50,124 nt of DNA, taken from the NCBI RefSeq assembly GCF_002760615.1, contig NZ_AWWI01000019.1:1-50124 (forward strand), written 5' to 3'. Source of the DNA: Puniceibacterium antarcticum. Its GTDB lineage: Bacteria > Pseudomonadota > Alphaproteobacteria > Rhodobacterales > Rhodobacteraceae. This document shows positions 39,617-47,289 of this stretch, piece after piece. The notes under the pieces are model-generated. The model was not told the DNA's origin. It saw nothing but the letters and a program-made list of their open reading frames with translations, and searched no databases. Both the position numbers and the translations under genes were made by a program. Position 1 is the first letter of the stretch, and each line of letters opens with the position of its first letter.

Positions 39617-40612
39617 TCAGGCCACGGGCAGACCAGCCTTGCGGAACAGATCGGATAGCGAGGTTTCGGGGCGGGGGCCCATGTGGCTGATCACCTCGGC
39701 GGCAGCGATGCATCCCATGCGCCCGGCGGTGCGCATGTCCTGCTCGGTGGCGAGACCGTAGAGGAAGCCGGCCGCGAACTGATCGCCGGCACCGGTGGCA
39801 TCGACCGGCACAACCTTGGTCACCGGGACATCGGTGCGCACACCGTTCTGCAGGATGCTGACCCCGTCACCAGAGCGGGTGCAGACCACCAGCGGGCAGA
39901 TCGCGGCCACAGCGGCAAGGTCGGAGTCCAGATCGTCGTTCTGGAACAGGGCGCGAATCTCGGCCTCGTTGCCGATGACGTAATCCAGCTCGTTTTCGAT
40001 CAGTTTCAGGAAATCGGCGCGGTGGCGTTCGACGCAGAACGGATCAGAGATCGCGATCCCGGCCTTGCCCCCGGCGGCGCGGCAGGCGCGGGCCGTGGCG
40101 ATAAAGGCCTCTTTGCCCTTGTCCTTGTCGAACAGATAGCCTTCGAGAAAGACGATGTCTGCCTGCGCTGCGACATCATCGGACACGTCTTCGGGGCCGA
40201 GTTCGGCAGAGATCCCGAGATAGGTGTTCATCGACCGTTCGCCATCAGGCGAGACAAAGATCATCGACCGCGACGTCGGCAGCTCACCGCCCGTAACTGG
40301 CGGATTGGCGAAGGTGGTGCCGATCTTTTCCATCTCGGCGGCATAGAACCGCCCCAGCGCGTCGTCATGCACGCGCCCGATAAAGCCGGTGCGCAGACCC
40401 AGATTGCCAAGGCCGGCCAGGGTGTTGGCCACCGATCCGCCCGGCGCCTGAACGCGGCCTTCCATTGCGCCATAGAGCACCTCGGCGCGGTCGCGTTCGA
40501 CCAGCTGCATGATGCCCTTGGTGATGCCCATAAGTTCGAGAAAGGTGTCATCGGCGCGGGTGAGCACGTCGACGATGGCATTGCCGATGCCGACAATCTG
40601 ATAGGTTTTCAT
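39617..40612 (-). CDS. PfkB family kinase (adenosine kinase-like)
   Basis: Cytoplasmic ribokinase-fold kinase of 331 residues. The N-terminal YQIVGIGNAIVDVLTRADD and the motif GGSVANTLAGLGNLG are the PfkB type 1 signature, and VVPVDATGAGDQFAAGFLYG is signature 2 with the catalytic Asp and anion hole GAGD. The N-terminal pattern and spacing resemble the adenosine kinase group of alphaproteobacteria rather than fructokinase, so adenosine or another nucleoside is the likely substrate. ATG at 40612 overlaps the nth stop (ATGA), so the two genes are translationally coupled. Confidence 0.9.
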   Translation of the reverse strand: MKTYQIVGIGNAIVDVLTRADDTFLELMGITKGIMQLVERDRAEVLYGAMEGRVQAPGGSVANTLAGLGNLGLRTGFIGRVHDDALGRFYAAEMEKIGTTFANPPVTGGELPTSRSMIFVSPDGERSMNTYLGISAELGPEDVSDDVAAQADIVFLEGYLFDKDKGKEAFIATARACRAAGGKAGIAISDPFCVERHRADFLKLIENELDYVIGNEAEIRALFQNDDLDSDLAAVAAICPLVVCTRSGDGVSILQNGVRTDVPVTKVVPVDATGAGDQFAAGFLYGLATEQDMRTAGRMGCIAAAEVISHMGPRPETSLSDLFRKAGLPVA

Positions 40613-41253
40613 AGTGTCTTTTCCTCGAAGGGGCAGAGATCGCGGATATGGCAGGCCCCGCATTTCGGTTTGCGCGCCACACAGATATACCGCCCGTGCA
40701 AAATCATCCAGTGATGCGCATGATGTTGGTAATCAACAGGTATATTATCCTCGATAGCGCGTTCCACGGCGACGACATCTTTGCCCGGGCAGATACCCGT
40801 GCGGTTGCCGACACGAAAGATGTGGGTGTCCACCGCCTGCGCCGGATAATGCCACCACATGTTGAGCACGACATTGGCCGTCTTGCGCCCGACCCCGGGC
40901 AGGGATTGCAGCGCGGCGCGGCTGTTGGGCACCTCGCCGCCATAGTTCGCGACCAGAATCTCGCTGAGTTTCAGCACATTCTTCGCCTTGTTGCGGTACA
41001 GGCCGATGGTGCGGATATGTTCGGTGATCCCCTCAAGGCCAAGGGCAACCATCTTTTCCGGCGTATCAGCAATTTCGAACAGTTTGGCTGTGGCCTTGTT
41101 CACGCCCGCATCCGTCGCCTGCGCAGACAGTGCGACCGCGACAACCAGCGTAAAGGCATTGACGTGATGCAGCTCGCCCTTGGGTTCGGGTTCGGACGCC
41201 TGAAAGCGGTCAAAGATCTCGCGGATCGTATGATAGTCGAGCTGTTTTGCCAT
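40609..41253 (-). CDS. nth: Endonuclease III (DNA glycosylase/AP lyase)
   Basis: Base-excision repair enzyme of 214 residues that removes oxidised pyrimidines and cuts at AP sites. The helix-hairpin-helix is LPGVGRKTANVV with the catalytic Lys124, and the catalytic Asp142 is in AVDTHIFRVGN. The C-terminal 4Fe-4S cluster is held by Cys191, 198, 201 and 207 (C-x6-C-x2-C-x5-C). It is normal in length and its stop overlaps the start of the PfkB kinase gene. Confidence 0.97.
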   Translation of the reverse strand: MAKQLDYHTIREIFDRFQASEPEPKGELHHVNAFTLVVAVALSAQATDAGVNKATAKLFEIADTPEKMVALGLEGITEHIRTIGLYRNKAKNVLKLSEILVANYGGEVPNSRAALQSLPGVGRKTANVVLNMWWHYPAQAVDTHIFRVGNRTGICPGKDVVAVERAIEDNIPVDYQHHAHHWMILHGRYICVARKPKCGACHIRDLCPFEEKTL

Positions 41254-41364
41254 GACACCTCTATGCCTGCCCCGGTGTGGATGCGCAATATTCGGGTCGC
41301 GGATGCAGGGGCCCCGCCAGTATAGTGCACAGAGACTGCGCCGGGTCGCGCGCCACAGGAGAAA

Positions 41365-42213
41365 ATGATGACACCACCTGAAACCGAGACCGACTCAGGC
41401 TATCATTTCAACGTCATGCGCCGCGCGATCGACGCGATTGATGCGGGCGGCCCCGGCCAGACGCTTGAGCAGATGGCGGCGCGGATGGATATGAGCCCGG
41501 CACATTTCCAGCGTCTTTTCTCCCGCTGGGCCGGGGTGTCACCCAAGCGCTACCAGCAATACCTGACACTGGGCCATGCCAAGGCGCTGCTGAGCGAACG
41601 ATTCACGATGATCGAAACGGCGCATTCCGTGGGGCTGTCAGGCACCGGTCGCCTCCATGACCTGTTTTTGCGGTGGGAGGCGATGAGCCCCGGCGAATTT
41701 GCCCGTCAGGGCGCCGGTCTGGTCATCCGCTACGGCGGGTTCGACACGCCATTCGGCGCGGCGCTGGCCATGGGCACGGACAAGGGGCTCTGCGGTCTGG
41801 GGTTCCTGTCCGAAACCGGGCGCGAGGCTGCGATGGCGGATCTGACGGCGCGCTGGCCTGCGGCGGATTATGTCGCGGATGCCGCCACGATCCGCCCTTG
41901 GGTCGATGCTGCCTTTGCCCAGAAGGGCGATACCGCGCTGCACCTCATGGGCGCGCCGTTCCAGATCAAGGTGTGGGAGGCGCTACTGACCATCCCCTCG
42001 GGGCAGGTGACCACCTATTCCGAGATCGCACAGGCCGTCCGCCACCCCCGCGCCATGCGTGCGGTGGGCACAGCCGTCGGGCGCAATCCGGTGAGCTTTC
42101 TGATCCCCTGTCACCGGGCCTTGCGCAAATCCGGCGGGCTGGGCGGCTATCACTGGGGCCTGCCGGTCAAGCGCGCAATGCTGGCTTGGGAAGCGGCCCG
42201 TGCCGAGGCCTGA
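41365..42213 (+). CDS. AraC-type HTH fused to methylated-DNA cysteine S-methyltransferase (Ada-like)
   Basis: Protein of 282 residues with an N-terminal AraC-like DNA-binding region at about 30-115 (LEQMAARMDMSPAHFQRLFSRWAGVSPKRY) and a C-terminal methyltransferase domain at about 120-280 with GQVTTYSEIAQAV, the R-A-V-G-x-A-x-x-x-N-P arginine-finger region and the acceptor Cys249 in FLIPCHR. It transfers alkyl groups from O6-alkylguanine to itself. The Ada N-terminal zinc/methylphosphotriester sensor domain is missing, so it lacks the usual methyl-dependent switch. Two ATG codons (41365, 41368) follow AGGAG. Regulation of its targets is unknown. Confidence 0.92.
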   Translation: MMTPPETETDSGYHFNVMRRAIDAIDAGGPGQTLEQMAARMDMSPAHFQRLFSRWAGVSPKRYQQYLTLGHAKALLSERFTMIETAHSVGLSGTGRLHDLFLRWEAMSPGEFARQGAGLVIRYGGFDTPFGAALAMGTDKGLCGLGFLSETGREAAMADLTARWPAADYVADAATIRPWVDAAFAQKGDTALHLMGAPFQIKVWEALLTIPSGQVTTYSEIAQAVRHPRAMRAVGTAVGRNPVSFLIPCHRALRKSGGLGGYHWGLPVKRAMLAWEAARAEA

Positions 42214-42271
42214 CGTCATCGGGATGTGATCACGATGTGCGGATTGCCGCCGAATTCATCGTGACTTGTCT

Positions 42272-42300
42272 TTGGTCGCCGTGCAGTTTGGCGCTATACA
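42272..42300 (+). promoter_or_regulatory. Candidate sigma-70 promoter of OmpA-like gene
   Basis: TTGGTC (42272-42277) and TATACA (42295-42300) are separated by 17 bp. The start codon follows 42 bp after. It is a plausible housekeeping promoter for the abundant lipoprotein gene downstream. Confidence 0.45.
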
Positions 42301-42341
42301 AAAAGCGACTCCGCAATGGGGAGCAAACCAAGAGGCCTAAT

Positions 42342-43013
42342 ATGATCCGAGCAAAAACATCCTTTCTGACCGCCACTGTCGCCCTTCTGGCAATCACCGC
42401 GTGTACCGAAACCGGTGGCTATAACGATGGGGTCGATGCTAACAGCAAAACTAAGAACGGCGCCGCCATCGGTGCGGGCGTCGGTGCACTTGCTGGCATC
42501 ATGGCGGGCAATGACCCGAAAGAGCGCCGCAACAATGCAATCGCAGGTGCCCTTATCGGCGCGGCGGGCGGTGCGATTGTCGGTAACCAGCTGGACAAGC
42601 AAGAGGCTGACCTGCGCGCACAGATGGGCAACAACAATGTCACCATCCAGAACACCGGTGACCGCCTGATCGTGACGCTGCCGCAGGACATCCTGTTCGC
42701 CACCGACAGCTCCTCCGTACGTCCTGACTTGCAGCGCGACCTTCGCACCGTGGCGCAGAACCTGAACGCCTATCCGAACACCACGATCCAGGTCATCGGC
42801 CACACCGACAACACCGGCGACGCCGGTTATAACGCCAGCCTGTCGCAGCGTCGGGCCCAGTCCGTTTCCGGTATCCTGATTGCCGAAGGCGTGTCGTCCT
42901 CGCGCGTCCGTAGCGTCGGTCGTGGTGAGGACGCCCCGATCGCGAGCAACCTGACCGCCGAAGGTCGTCAGCAGAACCGCCGAGTTGAGATTGTGATCCT
43001 GCCGAACGCCTGA
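42342..43013 (+). CDS. OmpA-family peptidoglycan-binding lipoprotein with glycine zipper
   Basis: Outer-membrane lipoprotein of 223 residues. The signal ends at the lipobox AITAC with Cys21. Next is a glycine-zipper region, about 35-90 (AAIGAGVGALAGIMAGN and AIAGALIGAAGGAIVGNQ), which inserts in or spans membrane, then an OmpA-C domain at about 110-220 with TIQVIGHTDNTGDAGYNASLSQRRAQSV and RQQNRRVEIVI, the peptidoglycan-binding signature (D and R residues in place). This is like Pal/YiaD-type proteins. The ATG at 42342 is preferred; a longer overlapping frame from 41673 is a shadow of the previous gene. A perfect terminator follows. Confidence 0.94.
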   Translation: MIRAKTSFLTATVALLAITACTETGGYNDGVDANSKTKNGAAIGAGVGALAGIMAGNDPKERRNNAIAGALIGAAGGAIVGNQLDKQEADLRAQMGNNNVTIQNTGDRLIVTLPQDILFATDSSSVRPDLQRDLRTVAQNLNAYPNTTIQVIGHTDNTGDAGYNASLSQRRAQSVSGILIAEGVSSSRVRSVGRGEDAPIASNLTAEGRQQNRRVEIVILPNA

Positions 43014-43050
43014 TTTCTGACATCTCTTCAGAGCCAGACTTAATCAAATA

Positions 43051-43080
43051 CAGCGCCGCGGCTTGCCGCGGCGCTGTTGC
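43051..43080 (+). terminator. Intrinsic terminator after OmpA-like gene
   Basis: A perfect 11-bp stem, CAGCGCCGCGG (43051-43061) and its complement at 43066-43076, has a CTTG loop and is followed by TTGCGTTG. Confidence 0.87.
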
Positions 43081-43121
43081 GTTGTAAGTCTTGTGGCAAT
43101 GAAATGAAGCAGGAGACGCCT

Positions 43122-43676
43122 ATGTCTGATATGAAACTCGTTGGCCTGTGCGGTTCGCTGCGCAAAGCCTCGACCAATCGCATGCTGATGAACGAAGCCG
43201 CCCGCATTTTCGGCCCGGCGTCGTTTGCCGAGGGCGACCTGAACCTGCCGATCTTTAACGAAGACATCCAAAATGGCCCGGGAATTCCGGCCGAGGTGCA
43301 GGCTCTGTCGGCTCTGATTGGTGGTGCGGACGCTGTCATTCTTGCGACACCGGAGTATAATAAGGGCACTTCTGGCGCGATGAAAAATGCGCTCGACTGG
43401 ATCAGCCGTACCAAGAATGCACCTTGGAAGGACAAGCCTGTGGCAGTTGTTTCTGCCTCGTCCGGGGCGCAGGGCGGCGCACGGGCGCACAGCATGCTTC
43501 GTACGATGATGTTGCCTTTTTCCCCTATTTTGATCCCGGGACCCGAAGTGATGCTGGGTCAGTCCGGCCAGCAATTCGACGAGGAAGGCCGACTTACCAG
43601 CGAAATGGGCGTCAAGCTTTTGGGAGAGCTTATGGGCAAGCTGCGCGCCGAAGCACTGCGGATGCGTCAGGTCTGA
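43122..43676 (+). CDS. NADPH-dependent FMN reductase family protein
   Basis: Cytoplasmic flavodoxin-fold protein of 184 residues. The N-terminal phosphate-binding loop is GSLRKASTNR at 11-20, and PEYNKGTSGAMKNALDWISR is the second hallmark of the NAD(P)H-dependent FMN reductase family (SsuE/YieF/ChrR-like). It probably reduces quinones, azo dyes or metal ions using FMN. AGGAG lies 6 bases upstream of the ATG at 43122. It is preceded by a terminator and so is probably transcribed on its own. Confidence 0.92.
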   Translation: MSDMKLVGLCGSLRKASTNRMLMNEAARIFGPASFAEGDLNLPIFNEDIQNGPGIPAEVQALSALIGGADAVILATPEYNKGTSGAMKNALDWISRTKNAPWKDKPVAVVSASSGAQGGARAHSMLRTMMLPFSPILIPGPEVMLGQSGQQFDEEGRLTSEMGVKLLGELMGKLRAEALRMRQV

Positions 43677-43910
43677 TACCTCTCAGCCGCCTTTCGCACA
43701 GCGTTTTTGTTAAAGCCTGACCCGATCACTCAATTTCGTTGTTTTTTGCCGACCGCAAAGACGGATACTAAATTCTCTTAGGTCTATGTCGAAGCAGTTT
43801 GAAAACATGGAGCTGTCTGTCTTGGGATGGGCATAAGGGGGTGTGCCGTGGAACTCTCTGCAAGCGGTTCGTGGAACTCAAATGGCGGAAAGATATTTCA
43901 CAAATTACAA

Positions 43911-43932
43911 GGCCCCGTTCATTGACGGGGCC
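43911..43932 (-). terminator. Terminator hairpin after sugar transferase gene
   Basis: GGCCCCGT (43911-43918) pairs with ACGGGGCC (43925-43932) around a 6-base loop. On the minus strand it follows the sugar transferase stop by 41 bp and is followed by TTGTAATTTG. Confidence 0.65.
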
Positions 43933-43973
43933 GAGGATGTGTTTAAAGATTTTATCTAAAATCGACTCTGAGT

Positions 43974-44663
43974 TTAGACGCCAGTGCCGTGGAAAACGAC
44001 CCTTACTGTGCGCAGCAGAACAAGAATATCTGTCTTTATCGACACGCGGTGCAGGTAGTCTGTGTCGAAAACTGCGCGCTCGGCAAAGCTCGATTCATTG
44101 CGCACCGAAACTTGCCACAGACCGGTGATACCAGGGCGAAGTTCGTAATAGGCGGTACCGGGGTACATCTTGCGCTGTTCCGGCATCATCGGGCGTGGTC
44201 CAACCAAGGACATGTCACCGGAAAAGACATTCCAGAGTTGCGGAAGTTCGTCCAGAGATGTCTTGCGGATCAGGCGACCAATCCTTGTGATCCGCGGGTC
44301 ATGCCGCAGCTTTTGCGAACGATCCCATTCAGCGCGTGCCAACGGATCTGCAGCCAAGTGTGCCTCAAGCTGCGAATCGGCGTCGTGCACCATGCTGCGC
44401 AGTTTCCACATCTTGAAAACCTTACCGTTCCGTCCGACCCGGCGCTGCCAGTAAAACGGTGATCTTCCGTCGGCGGATATCAAAACGCACAAAACTATCA
44501 CCAAGAGAATAACAGGTGCAGCCGCAATTACGACAAGTGAAACATCAAGGACGCGTTTCAAGAAGTCGTCGTACATGTTACTGCGTTGTGATGAGCTTAG
44601 TGAACCGTCAATTAGATCATCAAAATTAGAAGTCTGCATGGAACTGCGTAGATGAATTGTCAA
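43974..44663 (-). CDS. Undecaprenyl-phosphate sugar phosphotransferase (ExoY/WbaP-type)
   Basis: Membrane-associated initiating glycosyltransferase of 229 residues, which would move a sugar-1-phosphate onto undecaprenyl phosphate and start exopolysaccharide repeat synthesis. One hydrophobic segment at about 40-62 (LDVSLVVIAAAPVILLVIVLCVL) is followed by the catalytic bacterial sugar transferase domain with FYWQRRVGRNGKVFKMWKLRSM, KTSLDELPQLWNV and MSLVGPRP, all family signatures. The preferred start is a TTG at 44663, because AAGGAGG lies 5 bases upstream; the ATG at 44639 has no ribosome-binding site. It stands alone, without a polysaccharide cluster, and its long upstream DNA suggests elaborate regulation. 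Confidence 0.93.
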   Translation of the reverse strand: MTIHLRSSMQTSNFDDLIDGSLSSSQRSNMYDDFLKRVLDVSLVVIAAAPVILLVIVLCVLISADGRSPFYWQRRVGRNGKVFKMWKLRSMVHDADSQLEAHLAADPLARAEWDRSQKLRHDPRITRIGRLIRKTSLDELPQLWNVFSGDMSLVGPRPMMPEQRKMYPGTAYYELRPGITGLWQVSVRNESSFAERAVFDTDYLHRVSIKTDILVLLRTVRVVFHGTGV

Positions 44664-45322
44664 AGCAACCTCCTTGAGGCAAATCGTTAAAAAAGAACTA
44701 TATAGAATGCAACTCCGGTTCAGCCTTGCCTAAATAATGCGCTTGTCCGGTCTGTTCTGATCCAGAATTTCAGCGCAATTATCGGCGGTCACCTGACTAA
44801 AGCAAACTTTCACAGTTCCTGTACTCGTCCACCGGTTACGACCGGTATCTTCACTCGCAATGTGACCGAAATGTGTTCCTTTTCAGCCTGTGTGCGAGTT
44901 ATGGACTTGCGCCTTATTTTAGTCAACATTCTTAAACGAACTCAACTTATGGGGGAGTTTCTTACCCTTTCGTGAACTGCTCTGAGCGAGCTGAACCGCG
45001 GATAAATATCTTCCTTTTGGGTTTGGTTGGATGGTTTGGGACAAGATGTTTTCATCACATCATGTGTTCTTTTGGTGCTGGGAACGAAACAAAGTTCGCT
45101 GACTTGTTGATCGTTCGAGCCGAGTTTGCGCTTTTGGCGCGCTTGGACTGATCTATTTGCCCGCAAGCCTGAGTTATCGTTTCGGGATTCGTAAAAAACT
45201 TGGCTCCGAGGCGCCGTATGTTAATCCGCAGCTGCGACACGTTTCCGATGGCGGACACACAGTGGAATTGGTGCGCGGCGCATCCAAATTTGTGTTTCCT
45301 TTGACACGCCGGAGGAGAGTGA
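44664..45322. other. Lower-GC intergenic region, upstream of sugar transferase
   Basis: About 660 bp (880 bp counting the small ORF region up to RNase D) is visibly AT-richer than its neighbours. No recognisable gene is seen on either strand. It contains a palindrome pair ACCGGT-TACG-ACCGGT (44831-44846) and an outer pair CGGTCAC (44786-44792) and GTGACCG (44862-44868), which may be regulator sites. TTGACA at 45301 is a possible -35. No known RNA family was recognised. Confidence 0.5.
44786..44868. promoter_or_regulatory. Nested inverted repeats of CGGT motifs
   Basis: CGGTCAC (44786-44792) is the exact complement of GTGACCG (44862-44868), and between them ACCGGT occurs twice (44831-44836 and 44841-44846) separated by TACG. 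They sit about 120-200 bp upstream of the sugar transferase start. Multiple copies of a CGGT half-site suggest operator sites, but no regulator is known here. Confidence 0.35.
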
Positions 45323-45463
45323 ATGCCATCACGGAATGTTACATTTTATGTTTTGCCGGCGTCTAAGTGCCGTTTTGAAGCCGAATCAATGACGCATCGA
45401 CGCCTCTTTTGGTCCCTATTTTGCCGCATTGCCGTTCGCGTATTCGTAATTGTGGCAGCATAG
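45323..45463 (+). CDS. Possible small ORF, 46 residues
   Basis: ATG at 45323 is preceded at 5 bases by GGAGGAG, one of the best ribosome-binding sites in the window. The predicted peptide has a basic N-terminal half (MPSRNVTFYVLPASK), a CRF segment and a hydrophobic C-terminus (FWSLFCRIAVRVFVIVAA) with a plausible membrane helix. It ends 82 bp before RNase D. No family is recognised. It may be a leader peptide, a membrane microprotein, or chance. Confidence 0.3.
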   Translation: MPSRNVTFYVLPASKCRFEAESMTHRRLFWSLFCRIAVRVFVIVAA

Positions 45464-45545
45464 CGCTTGGCTCAGAGTTGCAAGGCACAGGCCCGAAGGC
45501 TATGAGCCAGCCAAAGTCAGAGTGACGCGCGGGAGTATGGGATCT

Positions 45546-46160
45546 ATGGCCAATCACCTCTACCAGGAAGATCTGCCTGACGATCTGGATCTAGGCAAAG
45601 TTGTGGCTATCGACTGCGAGACGATGGGCCTAAAGCCTCGTCGCGACAGATTGTGTGTGGTCCAGTTGTCGGCGGGGAACGGGGATGCACATATGGTGCA
45701 GATCGCGCGTGGACAGAACGAAGCGCCGAACCTGTGTCGCCTTCTGACGGATTCCACCGTGCTCAAGCTGTTCCATTTTGGTCGGTTCGACATTGCGGCC
45801 ATGTATAACGCCTTTGGCGCTTTGGCTGCGCCAGTTTATTGCACAAAGATTGCGAGCAAGCTGATCCGAACCTATACAGACCGTCACGGGCTCAGAAATC
45901 TTGTTCAGGAATTTCTGGGCACGGACATGTCGAAACAGCAGCAATCCAGCGATTGGGGCGCTACGGAGCTGACCATTGCCCAGTTGGACTATGCTGCATC
46001 GGATGTCCTTTATCTGCACCGACTGCGCGAGGTGTTGGATGCGATGCTGGCCCGCGAAGGACGGACAGATATGGCGCAGGCTTGTTTCGACTTTCTGCCC
46101 GTTCGAGCGCAGTTGGATCTGGCAGGCTGGCAGGAAACAGATATCTTCGCACACAGTTAG
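45546..46160 (+). CDS. rnd: Ribonuclease D (short form)
   Basis: 3'-5' exoribonuclease of 204 residues of the DEDDy family. The catalytic residues are Asp23 and Glu25 (AIDCETMGL), Asp82 (FHFGRFDIA), Tyr149 and Asp153 (DYAASDVLYL). E. coli RNase D is about 375 residues with two HRDC domains; this alphaproteobacterial form consists of the nuclease domain only, so it is normal in its lineage and not truncated. It is likely involved in tRNA 3' trimming or RNA turnover. ATG codons at 45537 and 45546 are both possible; the second gives the homologue-like N-terminus. It is 18 bp upstream of lptC. Confidence 0.93.
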   Translation: MANHLYQEDLPDDLDLGKVVAIDCETMGLKPRRDRLCVVQLSAGNGDAHMVQIARGQNEAPNLCRLLTDSTVLKLFHFGRFDIAAMYNAFGALAAPVYCTKIASKLIRTYTDRHGLRNLVQEFLGTDMSKQQQSSDWGATELTIAQLDYAASDVLYLHRLREVLDAMLAREGRTDMAQACFDFLPVRAQLDLAGWQETDIFAHS

Positions 46161-46178
46161 GATCGGATCAGCATCAAC

Positions 46179-46784
46179 ATGCGCCATCGGGGCAGTAGAT
46201 ATTCGCGGATAATCGCCTGGCTCAAGATTCTCTTGCCAGTGGCGGCGCTTGCGCTTTTGTCCACCACTTTTCTGCTGTCGCGCGATGCCGATCCGGCGGC
46301 CAATCTGCCGATCTCGGTGACTGCTGATCCGGACGGGATGGTGCGCGAGCAAGTTACGGATCCCAATTTTGCCGGTACGACGAATTCGGGCGGATCACTG
46401 ACCATGACTGCTCGAACGGCACGCCCCGTGCCAAACACCGATGAGGTCGAAGCTGACGCGTTGAACGCTACAATTACCATGAAAGATGGCAGCATGATCG
46501 CGCTGGAGGCGCCACTCGCAAACCTGAGTGACTCGCGTGACGATGCCAAGATGTCCGGCGGTGTGACAGTGTCCAGTTCCACGGGCTACACTCTGACCAC
46601 AGACAGCCTAAATGCAGTGCTCAGTCGGGTCGAAGCAGAGAGCCTTGGTCCTGTCGAGGGGGAAAGCCCTGCCGGGCATATTACCGCTGGCCGGATGCGC
46701 ATCACCGGCGGCGCTGCGGACGAAGATGTCCAATTGCTTTTCACTGACGGGGTAAAGCTGGTATATTACCCGAAAACAGAATGA
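46179..46784 (+). CDS. lptC: LPS export protein LptC
   Basis: Inner-membrane-anchored component of the LPS export machine, 201 residues. One transmembrane helix at about 10-32 (IIAWLKILLPVAALALLSTTFLL) is followed by a periplasmic beta-jellyroll domain with pairs such as GSLTMTARTARPV, DGSMIALEAPLANL and MSGGVTVSSSTGYTLTTDSL. The latter belongs to the LptC/DUF1239 family, with G-Y-T-L-x-T-D-x-L typical. It sits between rnd and lptA and is followed 10 bp later by lptA. Confidence 0.92.
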   Translation: MRHRGSRYSRIIAWLKILLPVAALALLSTTFLLSRDADPAANLPISVTADPDGMVREQVTDPNFAGTTNSGGSLTMTARTARPVPNTDEVEADALNATITMKDGSMIALEAPLANLSDSRDDAKMSGGVTVSSSTGYTLTTDSLNAVLSRVEAESLGPVEGESPAGHITAGRMRITGGAADEDVQLLFTDGVKLVYYPKTE

Positions 46785-46794
46785 GTGCTGTCAA

Positions 46795-47289
46795 ATGTTG
46801 CGAATGCTGACCCTTGCCTTGGCGCTCATGGTGCCGTTTTCCGTCTTGGCTCAGGGGGCGCAGGTCGCCTTTGGTGGCATGAAGCAGGACACCTCTGCAC
46901 CGGTTGAGGTCACCGCCGATCAGCTGTCGGTGAACCAGGCGGATGGGACCGCGCTTTATACTGGCAATGTCGTGATCGGACAGGGTGAAATGCGCCTTGC
47001 TGCGCCGCAGGTTCTGGTGGTCTACGCAGAGGCTGCGGGCCGCATCGACCGGCTTGAGGCAACGGGGGGCGTGACACTGGTCAACGGAACAGATGCGGCA
47101 GAGGCAGAGCGCGCCGATTACAGTATTGATGCGGGCACCATCGTTATGACGGGAAATGTGCTTCTGACTCAAGGCGACAATGCGCTGACATCGGAACTTA
47201 TGACCGTCAATTTGGACGATGGCACGGCGCAGATGTCGGGCCGGGTCAAATCCGTGCTGCAGCAACCACAGACTTCGGTCAATCCTTGA
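46795..47289 (+). CDS. lptA: LPS transport periplasmic protein LptA
   Basis: Periplasmic bridge protein of 164 residues that passes LPS from the inner to the outer membrane. The signal peptide ends near residue 19 (FSVLA-Q). The OstA-like domain begins PVEVTADQLSVNQADGTALYTGNVVIGQGEMRL, the standard pattern of this family, and continues with TGGVTLVNGTDAAEAERADYS. Its stop codon overlaps the lptB ATG by one base (TGATG). Confidence 0.92.
   Translation: MLRMLTLALALMVPFSVLAQGAQVAFGGMKQDTSAPVEVTADQLSVNQADGTALYTGNVVIGQGEMRLAAPQVLVVYAEAAGRIDRLEATGGVTLVNGTDAAEAERADYSIDAGTIVMTGNVLLTQGDNALTSELMTVNLDDGTAQMSGRVKSVLQQPQTSVNP

Noticed and set aside
41673-42341. N-terminal extension in frame with the OmpA-like lipoprotein
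   Set aside because: It overlaps the alkyltransferase gene in another frame, and the lipoprotein signal peptide starts cleanly at 42342.
44942-45166. 74-codon minus-strand frame in the low-GC region
   Set aside because: No ribosome-binding site, no domain and a composition that looks random.
45157-45366. 69-codon plus-strand frame upstream of rnd starting at TTG
   Set aside because: No ribosome-binding site and no recognisable feature; it overlaps the better-supported small ORF at 45323.
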